From NCBI RefSeq assembly GCF_900184255.1, contig NZ_LT854640.1, forward strand, positions 352,018 to 416,017: a stretch of 64,000 bases of DNA, in the 5' to 3' direction. A program made the translations under genes and the position numbers. Below, one piece after another: positions 15,631 to 22,839 of the stretch (positions are counted from its first letter, which is position 1; every line of letters starts with the position of its first letter). The DNA is from Haloimpatiens massiliensis (lineage in GTDB: Bacteria; Bacillota; Clostridia; Clostridiales; Clostridiaceae). A model generated the notes under the pieces. The model saw only the letters and a program-made list of their open reading frames with translations. It did no database searches and was not told the origin of the DNA.

Positions 15631-16740
15631 ATGATCTTATTGGAAATGAAACGTCGTTTATATACAAAAAATGTATTATTATCTTTACCGGTTATTTTTA
15701 TTATAACTATAGGTTTGAATTTTATAACAGTAAATGATCAAAAGGATTATATTAATGATTTAAAAAAACAGAACTCCTATGAAGGAAATATTACAGAGAA
15801 AAATCTTTATTCAGCTTTAAAGAAAGTGCGAGATGAAAAATCTAAAAGCTACTATTACCAATCACAAATTTGGGTAATCGATAATCTTGTTAAGGATTAT
15901 CCAGGGATTCTTTATAAAGAGAATAAAATAGAGGACTATCCTGATAAATATGCTACAGAATTTTATGATTGTTGGAGAAATAAATTTAAGGAATTAATTA
16001 AAAGACTTCCAGCATCAGAGCAGCAAATTGCCATGGATAATTTAACCAAAGTTAAGACTCCATTTGAACAATATCCTGGACATTATTTTTATTATGATGT
16101 CTTTGCAAATATGAAGTTACTTTTTATAATTACTATGTTTTTAGTGACATTCTTTGCTTCAGGAACCTATTCTGACAGCTTTGAAGATGAGAGCATAGAA
16201 ATTCTTAGAACTACTAAAGGATATAAGAAAAATATGATGGTTAGAACTTTACCGGTAATTTTTTATGGAGTATTATTGACGCTAATTACCATTTTAGGAA
16301 CAGTAGGAATAATCGGTTCTACGGTAGGATTTAAAACGTTAAAGACTAGCTATAAGATGCTTTCATTATTTTCTTTTGGCAATCTTTCTATAGGGCAAGC
16401 TATCATGGTAGCGGCATTAGCAGAAATCTTTGGAATCCTTGCTTTATCAATTTTAATGGGATATATATCTTTAAAGACAAAGAAAACCACCATAGCTATA
16501 GCTTCAGGTGTCAGTTTAAGTATATTTTATATGGTGGGAAGCAAACTCCAATCATCTTCAACAAGTTTTATGAATTATATACTAAATGCAATCCCTATGG
16601 CGAGCTCTCATATATCAGCAAGTTTGTGTGGATTTTCTCTCAATTTTGGAATATGGGAACCTTATGCAATTATACTGGAAATTTTAATTGTATTTATAAT
16701 ATCTGCTATAGCACTAGTTGTTGCTATTAATAGAAAATAG
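15631..16740 (+). CDS. ABC-2-type permease subunit, second
   Basis: This 369-residue protein has one N-terminal helix (about 12-30), an outer loop of about 120 residues, then helices from about 165 on, the same plan as its neighbour. ATG 15631 has AGGAGGT upstream; the ATG at 15610 lies before the ribosome site and inside the preceding gene. A possible rho-independent hairpin follows at 16793-16850. Confidence 0.75.
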   Translation: MILLEMKRRLYTKNVLLSLPVIFIITIGLNFITVNDQKDYINDLKKQNSYEGNITEKNLYSALKKVRDEKSKSYYYQSQIWVIDNLVKDYPGILYKENKIEDYPDKYATEFYDCWRNKFKELIKRLPASEQQIAMDNLTKVKTPFEQYPGHYFYYDVFANMKLLFIITMFLVTFFASGTYSDSFEDESIEILRTTKGYKKNMMVRTLPVIFYGVLLTLITILGTVGIIGSTVGFKTLKTSYKMLSLFSFGNLSIGQAIMVAALAEIFGILALSILMGYISLKTKKTTIAIASGVSLSIFYMVGSKLQSSSTSFMNYILNAIPMASSHISASLCGFSLNFGIWEPYAIILEILIVFIISAIALVVAINRK

Positions 16741-17084
16741 GTTTAGATATTTATTCACAATAGGTTTGACAATAATAAACTTACATTCCAATGCCATTTA
16801 TAAAGCTAAGAAAATCCTTTGTAGATTTACTTGGCTTTAATTTATATGGCTAAGTTTTTATGTTTGGTCTTTCGGATTTTAATGACATCCTAATAGATAC
16901 TATAATACCTCAAAGTGCTTATTTTACAATCTATCTAATTAATATTGTAGAAAATTAAATTTATTTTGTATATAATTATAATGTGTTTTTGTACTTATTT
17001 GTATATGAAGTAACTTTTATAAAAACTATATTATTATTGGAAGGTAATATCAATACATATAATACGTTAGATGAAGGTGGCATT
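16741..17084. other. 344-bp gap with imperfect inverted repeat
   Basis: 16793-16816 (GCCATTTATAAAGC...) is an imperfect inverse of 16824-16850 (...GGCTTTAATTTATATGGC), followed by TAAGTTTTTA. It may end the ABC operon. The left arm also faintly resembles a family A arm, so it could be an old element remnant. No gene seen. Confidence 0.4.
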
Positions 17085-17792
17085 ATGAAAAATCTAAAGA
17101 TATTAATCGTAGAAGATGATGTGAATATAAATAATATGATAAAGGAATCATTAATAAAAGAAGGATATGATATTGGACAAGCTTTTGATGGATTTGAAGG
17201 GGTAGAAAAGTTTGAAGATGAAGAATATCATATGATAATTATGGATATTATGATGCCTGTTATGGATGGAATTGAAGCCATGAGGAGAATTAGAGAAAAA
17301 AGTAAAGTTCCTATTATAATACTTTCTGTAAAGGGAGAAGATAGTGATAAAATAATAGGACTTGGTATGGGAGCTGATGATTATATTGTAAAACCATTTT
17401 CAGTACCAGAACTTATAGCAAGAGTTAAATGTAATATAAGAAGAGCCATTTATTATAATGAAACTGAAAATAGCAAAGAAAATAGGATATATCAGTATGG
17501 TGATGTAAAATTTGATATGAATAATTACACAGTTACTAAGAGTGGAAAGGAACTTACGCTTACTGCAAAGGAAATGAAAATTTTGAAGCTTTTCTTTGAA
17601 AATCCAAATAGGGTATTTACTAAAGTTCAGATATATAACAGTGTATGGGGAGAGGAATTTCTATCGGATTATAATACGGTAACAGTACATATGAGAAGGC
17701 TTAGAAGTAAAATTGAAGATGATTCTAATAAACCTAAACTTATAGAAACTGTTTGGGGTATAGGATACAAATTGATAGGTGATAAACAATGA
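17085..17792 (+). CDS. OmpR-family response regulator
   Basis: This 235-residue regulator has a receiver domain with EDD at 10-12, phospho-acceptor D54 in IIMDIMMP and the conserved K in IVKPF (about 103), then a winged-helix domain (TAKEMKILKLFFENPNRVFTKVQIYNSVWGE ... TVWGIGYKL). ATG 17085 has GAAGGTGG upstream, so the longer frame from 16983 is not used. It overlaps the kinase by four bases (ATGA). With the kinase and the BcrA-type transporter it makes a typical peptide-antibiotic response module. Confidence 0.88.
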   Translation: MKNLKILIVEDDVNINNMIKESLIKEGYDIGQAFDGFEGVEKFEDEEYHMIIMDIMMPVMDGIEAMRRIREKSKVPIIILSVKGEDSDKIIGLGMGADDYIVKPFSVPELIARVKCNIRRAIYYNETENSKENRIYQYGDVKFDMNNYTVTKSGKELTLTAKEMKILKLFFENPNRVFTKVQIYNSVWGEEFLSDYNTVTVHMRRLRSKIEDDSNKPKLIETVWGIGYKLIGDKQ

Positions 17793-18700
17793 ATTGGTTA
17801 TTAATAATTATTATTGTAATATTATTTATATTGTTATTAAATGATAAAATAAAAACCAATGGAATTACTGAAAAATTAAAAGAAGTCCTTAAAGATAATT
17901 CAAGGGAAAGAATAAAATTTAATAATTTAAGTTTAGATAAGAAGGAACTTGTAGAGGAAATTAATAAAATCCTTGATAAATACCAGAAAATTTCTATTGA
18001 TAATAAAAATTATAAAGAACACCATCAAAAAATGGTTTCAAATATTTCCCATGACATAAGAACTCCACTTACTGCCCTTATGGGATATGTGGATCTTCTT
18101 TCGGATAATTCCATTACAAAAGAAAAAAGAGAAGAATATATTAGTATTATTAGAGAAAGAGGTGCTGCTTTAAAAGAGCTTATGGAAGAGTTCTTTCAAA
18201 TGTCAAAACTTGAATGTAATGATGTGGAGATAACTATTGAAAAGTTTAATATATCAGAGGTAGTAAGAAAAAATATAATTGCTTTTATGAATGAAATAAA
18301 TGAAAAAGACATAACTCCAAAGATAAACATAGGTGATGAGGAAATTTTTGCTTTTGGAGATAAAAATTATACCAGTAGAATTATAGCTAATCTTATTTCA
18401 AATAGTTTGAAATATGGATGTGAAGGAAAGGTTATTGGAATTGATTTAAATGAAGAGGATAAATGGGTAAAACTTAGCATATGGGATAAAGGAAAAGGCA
18501 TTGATAAGAGTGAACTTCCTTATATCTTTGATAGATTATACACAGGAGAAAAATCTAGGAATAGGAATTTTCAAGGTAGCGGTCTTGGACTTAGTATAGT
18601 AAAAAATATGGTTCAGCATATGAAAGGTAGTATAAGTGTTCAAAGTATATCTTATGAAAAAACAATATTTACAGTAAAGCTTCCTAAAAGTAGCAGTTAA
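17789..18700 (+). CDS. sensor histidine kinase with a single N-terminal membrane helix
   Basis: This 303-residue kinase has one membrane helix (about 3-18) and no outer sensing domain. H88 lies in SNISHDIRTPLTALMGY, the N-box is LISNSLKYG, and the G boxes are IWDKGKGID and GSGLGLSIVKN. Small kinases of this kind often sense through a partner transporter (as in BceS-type systems) or are coupled to lantibiotic immunity transporters. The ABC transporter 270 bases downstream is the likely partner and target. Confidence 0.82.
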   Translation: MNWLLIIIIVILFILLLNDKIKTNGITEKLKEVLKDNSRERIKFNNLSLDKKELVEEINKILDKYQKISIDNKNYKEHHQKMVSNISHDIRTPLTALMGYVDLLSDNSITKEKREEYISIIRERGAALKELMEEFFQMSKLECNDVEITIEKFNISEVVRKNIIAFMNEINEKDITPKINIGDEEIFAFGDKNYTSRIIANLISNSLKYGCEGKVIGIDLNEEDKWVKLSIWDKGKGIDKSELPYIFDRLYTGEKSRNRNFQGSGLGLSIVKNMVQHMKGSISVQSISYEKTIFTVKLPKSSS

Positions 18701-18793
18701 GAGTGAGCAAATCATTAGAAAATTATTTTATAGATGTTTAATAAATATAGCAAAAAAGATTTAATAAATTTGTAATAATTGCGTAGCTTGGAT

Positions 18794-18840
18794 TTAAGGA
18801 TTGTCCCTTATTATGTATATGGATAAGGAGCAATCCTTAA
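18794..18840 (+). terminator. hairpin after the kinase gene
   Basis: TTAAGGATTG (18794-18803) pairs with CAATCCTTAA (18831-18840), and the stem extends inward by eight more positions with one mismatch. A T-rich stretch follows. It may be a partial terminator between the two-component genes and the ABC genes, or a protein-binding site. Confidence 0.5.
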
Positions 18841-18968
18841 TTATTATTCACGTATCGTATAAACGTAGTTTCTATTTTATGTTTTAATATGCTTCTTATA
18901 TAATTGAAGAATGTTAGATTCTATAAATTTATAATGCAGTTTATCTTTGATAAAAGGGAGGAAAAACA

Positions 18969-19889
18969 ATGGAAAATATATTAAAAACCTATAATCTTAC
19001 AAGAAAGTATGGTTCTACAGCTGTAGTTGATAATGTTAATATGAATATTAAAAAAGGAGAGATATATGGATTTTTAGGGAGAAATGGTGCAGGAAAGACC
19101 ACAGCTTTAAGAATGATAATGGGACTTATTTCCCCAACAAAGGGAGAGTATGAGCTTTTCGGAAGAAAGATGGGAAAAAGAGAGGTATTTGGGAGGATAG
19201 GAGCAATAATTGAAACACCAGGTTTTTATCCAAATTTAACTGCAAGAGAGAATCTTGAGATTCATAGAAGATTAATGGGAGTTCCTAACAAGGAATATAT
19301 AGATGAAGCTCTAGAAATTGTTGGACTTACTGATTATGATATTAAAAAGAAAAAAGTTAAGAAATATTCTTTAGGAATGAAGCAAAGATTGGGAGTTGCA
19401 AGGGCACTTCTTCATAAACCAGAACTTCTTATTCTTGATGAACCAACTAATGGACTTGATCCCGTAGGCATAAAAGAGATGAGAGAAACTTTACTAGAAC
19501 TTAATAAAAAGAAAGAAATAACAATACTTATGTCAAGTCATATACTTGGAGAAATACAACAGATTGCCACAAAGATTGGCATTATTCATAAGGGAAAGCT
19601 CCTAGAGGAGATAGACTATAAAAGTTTTGAAAAAAAGAATAGGCACTATATTAATTTAGTAGTTAACAATGACAAAAAAGCAGTAACTATTTTAGAAGAA
19701 TCAATGAATATTAGAGATTATGAAGTAACAGAGCCGAATAAAATTAGAATCTACCAGATGCTTGATAAGTCAAATGATGTTGCAAGAAAAATGATTTCAG
19801 AGGGGGTAGAGGTTTATGAGGTTAATGTTATGAATAATACTCTGGAGGATTACTTTGTAAGGCTTACTGGAGGTGGACAAGGTGTTTGA
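18969..19889 (+). CDS. BcrA-type ABC transporter ATPase
   Basis: This 306-residue protein is close in form to BcrA/lantibiotic-immunity ATPases: Walker A GRNGAGKTT (about 39), signature YSLGMKQRLG (family-typical LG instead of SGG), Walker B LLILDEPTNGLDP, H-loop SSHILGEIQ, then a C-terminal domain of about 90 residues. Family members confer resistance to bacitracin or lantibiotics. The ATG has GGGAGG upstream. The next gene overlaps it by eight bases. Confidence 0.88.
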   Translation: MENILKTYNLTRKYGSTAVVDNVNMNIKKGEIYGFLGRNGAGKTTALRMIMGLISPTKGEYELFGRKMGKREVFGRIGAIIETPGFYPNLTARENLEIHRRLMGVPNKEYIDEALEIVGLTDYDIKKKKVKKYSLGMKQRLGVARALLHKPELLILDEPTNGLDPVGIKEMRETLLELNKKKEITILMSSHILGEIQQIATKIGIIHKGKLLEEIDYKSFEKKNRHYINLVVNNDKKAVTILEESMNIRDYEVTEPNKIRIYQMLDKSNDVARKMISEGVEVYEVNVMNNTLEDYFVRLTGGGQGV

Positions 19890-20628
19890 TGGATTATATA
19901 GTGAATTTTTAAAATTAAAAAGAACGGGATACTATATCACTATTTTATTAGCTGGGCTAATTTGCTTGGAATTTAGTACAATAAATAAAGAAATGGTGTC
20001 ATCTTTAAATTGGTATGGATACTTTTTTAAATTTGAATTTATAGCATTTAGCATATTTTTTACATTGGTTATTCCAAATATTATTGCAATTATATTTATT
20101 AGAGAATTTAGGCATAAAACAGTACCTATAGAATTTACTTATCCTAATGGAAGATTTGGAGCTTTTATTAATAAATTTTTAATGAGCATAATAGTGATAG
20201 CTATTATTTATTTGATGAGTTACATTTTTTTAGTTTTAAAAGGAATTATTTTTTTAAAAACACCTTTAACACTAGAACCTCTTATAAATCATTCTAAAAT
20301 ATTTATAATTTCATTTATTTTTCAAGTAGCACTGACACCAATGGCAATTTTAGTAGCTTTAATGGGCAAAAGTATGATTATTTCATCAGTTTATTCCTTA
20401 GCATTAATAATAGGAAATACAAATTATATTTTAGGAAGTAAGTATGGTGATTATATATTTTCAATTTTACCAGCAGCACCTGTTGCAAAGTTTAGAACAC
20501 CTATATGTGGAGTTCCTATACCAGTAAATATGGTAATAAGCAATAGTGATATATTTATTGGGAGTTTTATATTTATACTAGGTATCGCAGGATGTTTTTT
20601 ATTTTATAGAAAAGCTAATATTTATTAA
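19882..20628 (+). CDS. ABC-2 permease, lantibiotic-immunity/BcrB-like
   Basis: This 248-residue integral membrane protein has about six hydrophobic helices. GTG 19882 is chosen because GGAGGTGG (19869-19876) ends five bases before it; the GTG at 19873 lies inside that ribosome site. It overlaps the ATPase gene, giving coupled translation. The short length fits EpiE/MutE/BcrB-like permeases. Partner of the next permease. Confidence 0.75.
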   Translation: MFDGLYSEFLKLKRTGYYITILLAGLICLEFSTINKEMVSSLNWYGYFFKFEFIAFSIFFTLVIPNIIAIIFIREFRHKTVPIEFTYPNGRFGAFINKFLMSIIVIAIIYLMSYIFLVLKGIIFLKTPLTLEPLINHSKIFIISFIFQVALTPMAILVALMGKSMIISSVYSLALIIGNTNYILGSKYGDYIFSILPAAPVAKFRTPICGVPIPVNMVISNSDIFIGSFIFILGIAGCFLFYRKANIY

Positions 20629-20726
20629 TAACGCATATTGTTTTTAGTGTAGCAAGGTGATTTAATTTGTAACTATTTATTTGGTTTATTAAAAATTATA
20701 TATAATCTTTAATTAGGAGGGCTTTT

Positions 20727-21461
20727 ATGTTAAATATTGTAGTATGCGAACTAAAGAAGTTTAAAGGAATTTGGATTCCATTAATTATAGGAGTATTTAT
20801 TGTTGTTCAAATAAGTTCAGTACCTTTAAATCCATCAGTTATGAAAAATGCGGATGACGTATTTACTTGGGTGAATTTAGCGGTATTTTCTTATGGTTTT
20901 CTTGCCGCTATAAATTTGCTTATTGCTTACATGTTTATATGGGAATTCAACAATAATACAATGTTGTCCATGTTAACATATAAGCATAAAAGATGGAAGA
21001 TATTTATAGGTAAAATTATTTCCGTAATGGTAATATTTTTACTATTATATATTATAGAGTTTCTTATGCTTACATCAATTAGTTATATAACTTTTAGAGA
21101 CACGCTTACAGTATCTATTATTATAAAGCATTTAATGATAACTTTAAAGGCATATTTCTTTCAGATGCTTATGATTACAGTAACTGCCTCCTTGGCAATT
21201 GTAAGTAAAAAGATTATTGTACCAATAATGTATATTGCTATTCAGCTTGTAGCTAGTTTCATATTTTTAAGTGAACCAGCAGTGAGGACATTTATACCAT
21301 TTCCACTACCAGTTATATCTAATCTCATGTTAATAAGTGACAATTATAAAATCATTAAGAATATTTCAATTATGCCAAGCCAAGTTATGATAGCTATTGC
21401 AATGTTTATTGGTGGTATTGTGTACGGATGCTGGTATATAAATAAAATGGAAGTGCAATAA
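20727..21461 (+). CDS. ABC-2 permease, second subunit
   Basis: This 244-residue protein has about six membrane helices. It starts 98 bases after the previous permease with GGAGGGC before ATG. ATPase plus two short permeases is the three-gene pattern of lantibiotic self-protection and peptide-antibiotic detoxification transporters. No bacteriocin precursor or modification gene was found nearby, so this is probably resistance rather than self-immunity. Confidence 0.75.
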   Translation: MLNIVVCELKKFKGIWIPLIIGVFIVVQISSVPLNPSVMKNADDVFTWVNLAVFSYGFLAAINLLIAYMFIWEFNNNTMLSMLTYKHKRWKIFIGKIISVMVIFLLLYIIEFLMLTSISYITFRDTLTVSIIIKHLMITLKAYFFQMLMITVTASLAIVSKKIIVPIMYIAIQLVASFIFLSEPAVRTFIPFPLPVISNLMLISDNYKIIKNISIMPSQVMIAIAMFIGGIVYGCWYINKMEVQ

Positions 21462-21606
21462 ATGCTTTTATAGAGTAAGCAGAAAGGTTAAATCATATTT
21501 GAAATTGTAATTAAAAATTCATCAAGTTATCCTTTGAATAAAGATTATTTTTGGAATTGTTATGAATTTTATGATATAAATTGTAAAGATATATTTTCTA
21601 ATTAAA

Positions 21607-21635
21607 TTGACATTCAAACCTCCAAGTGATATATT
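21607..21635 (+). promoter_or_regulatory. consensus promoter inside a palindrome
   Basis: TTGACA (21607-21612) and TATATT (21630-21635) are 17 bases apart. The start is predicted near 21642, the centre of the 58-bp palindrome. Confidence 0.7.
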
Positions 21636-21673
21636 TATAACATGAAAGTTATAAATATATCACTTGGAGGTTT
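21616..21673. promoter_or_regulatory. 26-bp perfect inverted repeat covering promoter and ribosome site
   Basis: 21616-21641 is exactly complementary to 21648-21673, loop ATGAAA. The left arm contains the -10 box; the right arm contains TTGGAGG (21664-21670), the ribosome site for ATG 21678. Likely an operator for the downstream XRE protein. In read-through RNA it would also form a very stable hairpin hiding the ribosome site. Confidence 0.7.
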
Positions 21674-21677
21674 TGAT

Positions 21678-22088
21678 ATGAGGATAAATAAAATTAAACT
21701 AGCAAGCCAGCTGTTTTTTAAATCATTAGTAGTATTTTTAATACTTGTTTTATATATTGTGAGTAGAGCCAACTTTGGATTTAACCAATATCACAACATT
21801 ATTTCAAAGATTTATTATTCTGTGTTAGTTTTATACGGTCTTACTGGATTTATAAAACAAGAAAAAGTGGATGAATTGGCAGAAAAAATTTTATATAAAG
21901 TAAATAACATTGTTCTAGTTGTTGTTAATATAGGATTATTCTTACTGGCTATTCTTGTTGCAGCACCTATGTATAGTAATGTTAACGTTACAAGAGATGT
22001 TATAGGGTTATTAATATTGATTTTACTATTTATAATTACTACTCTTAAAGCAAGTTTGTTTTATTATTACAATAGGAAAGGATTATAA
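21678..22088 (+). CDS. small four-helix membrane protein
   Basis: This 136-residue protein has four hydrophobic segments (about 10-28, 40-58, 72-92, 100-125) and few charged residues. ATG 21678 follows TTGGAGG by seven bases; the longer frame from 21642 begins in the loop of the palindrome. It is followed after one base by a 67-residue XRE regulator. Membrane protein plus small XRE pairs of this size occur widely in Firmicutes, with unknown function. Confidence 0.7.
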   Translation: MRINKIKLASQLFFKSLVVFLILVLYIVSRANFGFNQYHNIISKIYYSVLVLYGLTGFIKQEKVDELAEKILYKVNNIVLVVVNIGLFLLAILVAAPMYSNVNVTRDVIGLLILILLFIITTLKASLFYYYNRKGL

Positions 22089-22089
22089 A

Positions 22090-22293
22090 ATGACTATTTT
22101 AAAAACTAATATAAAGGAATTTAGAGAAAAGGCAAATATGAAGCAAAGCCAATTGGCTGATTTAGTGGGTGTTAGACGAGAAACTATTGTGCATCTTGAA
22201 AATGGCAAATATAATCCTTCTTTAAAACTTGCTATGGATATTGCTAAAATTTTTAATACCAGTGTAGACAAATTGTTTGAATTTATAGAGTAA
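22090..22293 (+). CDS. small XRE-family regulator
   Basis: This 67-residue protein consists of a single HTH_3 domain (IKEFREKANMKQSQLADLVGVRRETIVHLENGKYNPSLKLAMDIAKIFNTSVDKLFEF). The family is that of stand-alone Cro/CI-like regulators such as YgzD/YozG. It starts one base after the stop of the membrane protein gene, so the pair is translationally coupled. It is the best candidate to bind the palindrome at 21616-21673. Confidence 0.85.
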   Translation: MTILKTNIKEFREKANMKQSQLADLVGVRRETIVHLENGKYNPSLKLAMDIAKIFNTSVDKLFEFIE

Positions 22294-22482
22294 GTAAATC
22301 ATCACTAAATATAAATCTTCCTGCTAAAAGTAAAACAGCTTAAGTAGCAATTTTATTTATGATACATTCCCCGCCATTTATTAAAGTCCCAAATTTTTTC
22401 ATAGATGCATTATCTGTAGAAATGTGCATTATTATTTCTTCATTATGGTAATGTATTTTTCATATAGTGCATATAAGAAAGT

Positions 22483-22522
22483 GAAGACATAAAATATAGG
22501 TTTATGTCTTCTGTATTTTTTT
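22483..22522 (+). terminator. terminator of the membrane protein/XRE operon
   Basis: GAAGACATAAA (22483-22493) pairs with TTTATGTCTTC (22501-22511), then TGTATTTTTTT. Confidence 0.75.
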
Positions 22523-22663
22523 ACAAATCTTACTACAAAGTTTTATATAGATTATTTATAAATTAAATAAATTTATGTATATGAAAACAACTTAATACAT
22601 TCAATGGTACTTAAGCAATTGATTTTATACATGTAATGTCGAAAAAGTGTATACGGAAAATAT

Positions 22664-22691
22664 TTGAAAAAAATTTAAATTGTAGTATAAT
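22664..22691 (+). promoter_or_regulatory. promoter of the protease gene
   Basis: TTGAAA (22664-22669) and TATAAT (22686-22691), spacing 16. The start near 22698 leaves a leader of about 140 bases. Confidence 0.5.
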
Positions 22692-22839
22692 TAATTCATA
22701 AGTATGAAAATTAATATATTTCAGAATATTCTAACAAAAATAATTTTAGTTTAATTTTGGTTAATAGAGAAATAAGGTACATGTATTCAAAGTACAATAT
22801 TTTTCTTATATATACTATATATTTTGGGGGGCGTGTATA

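Larger units (their letters stand above)
22294..22839. other. 546-bp gap with remnant, terminator and promoter
   Basis: Holds a terminator (22483-22522), a promoter (22664-22691), a 150-base leader before the protease gene and, on the minus strand at 22340-22459, a startless 39-codon frame (HNEEIIMHISTDNASMKKFGTLINGGE) that resembles the end of an acetyltransferase. That last reading is weak. The long leader has no clear riboswitch fold by eye. Confidence 0.4.

Noticed and set aside
18701..21641. A lantibiotic biosynthesis cluster
   Set aside because: Only the immunity-type ABC transporter and two-component genes are present. No precursor peptide, LanBC, LanM or protease was found in the gaps.
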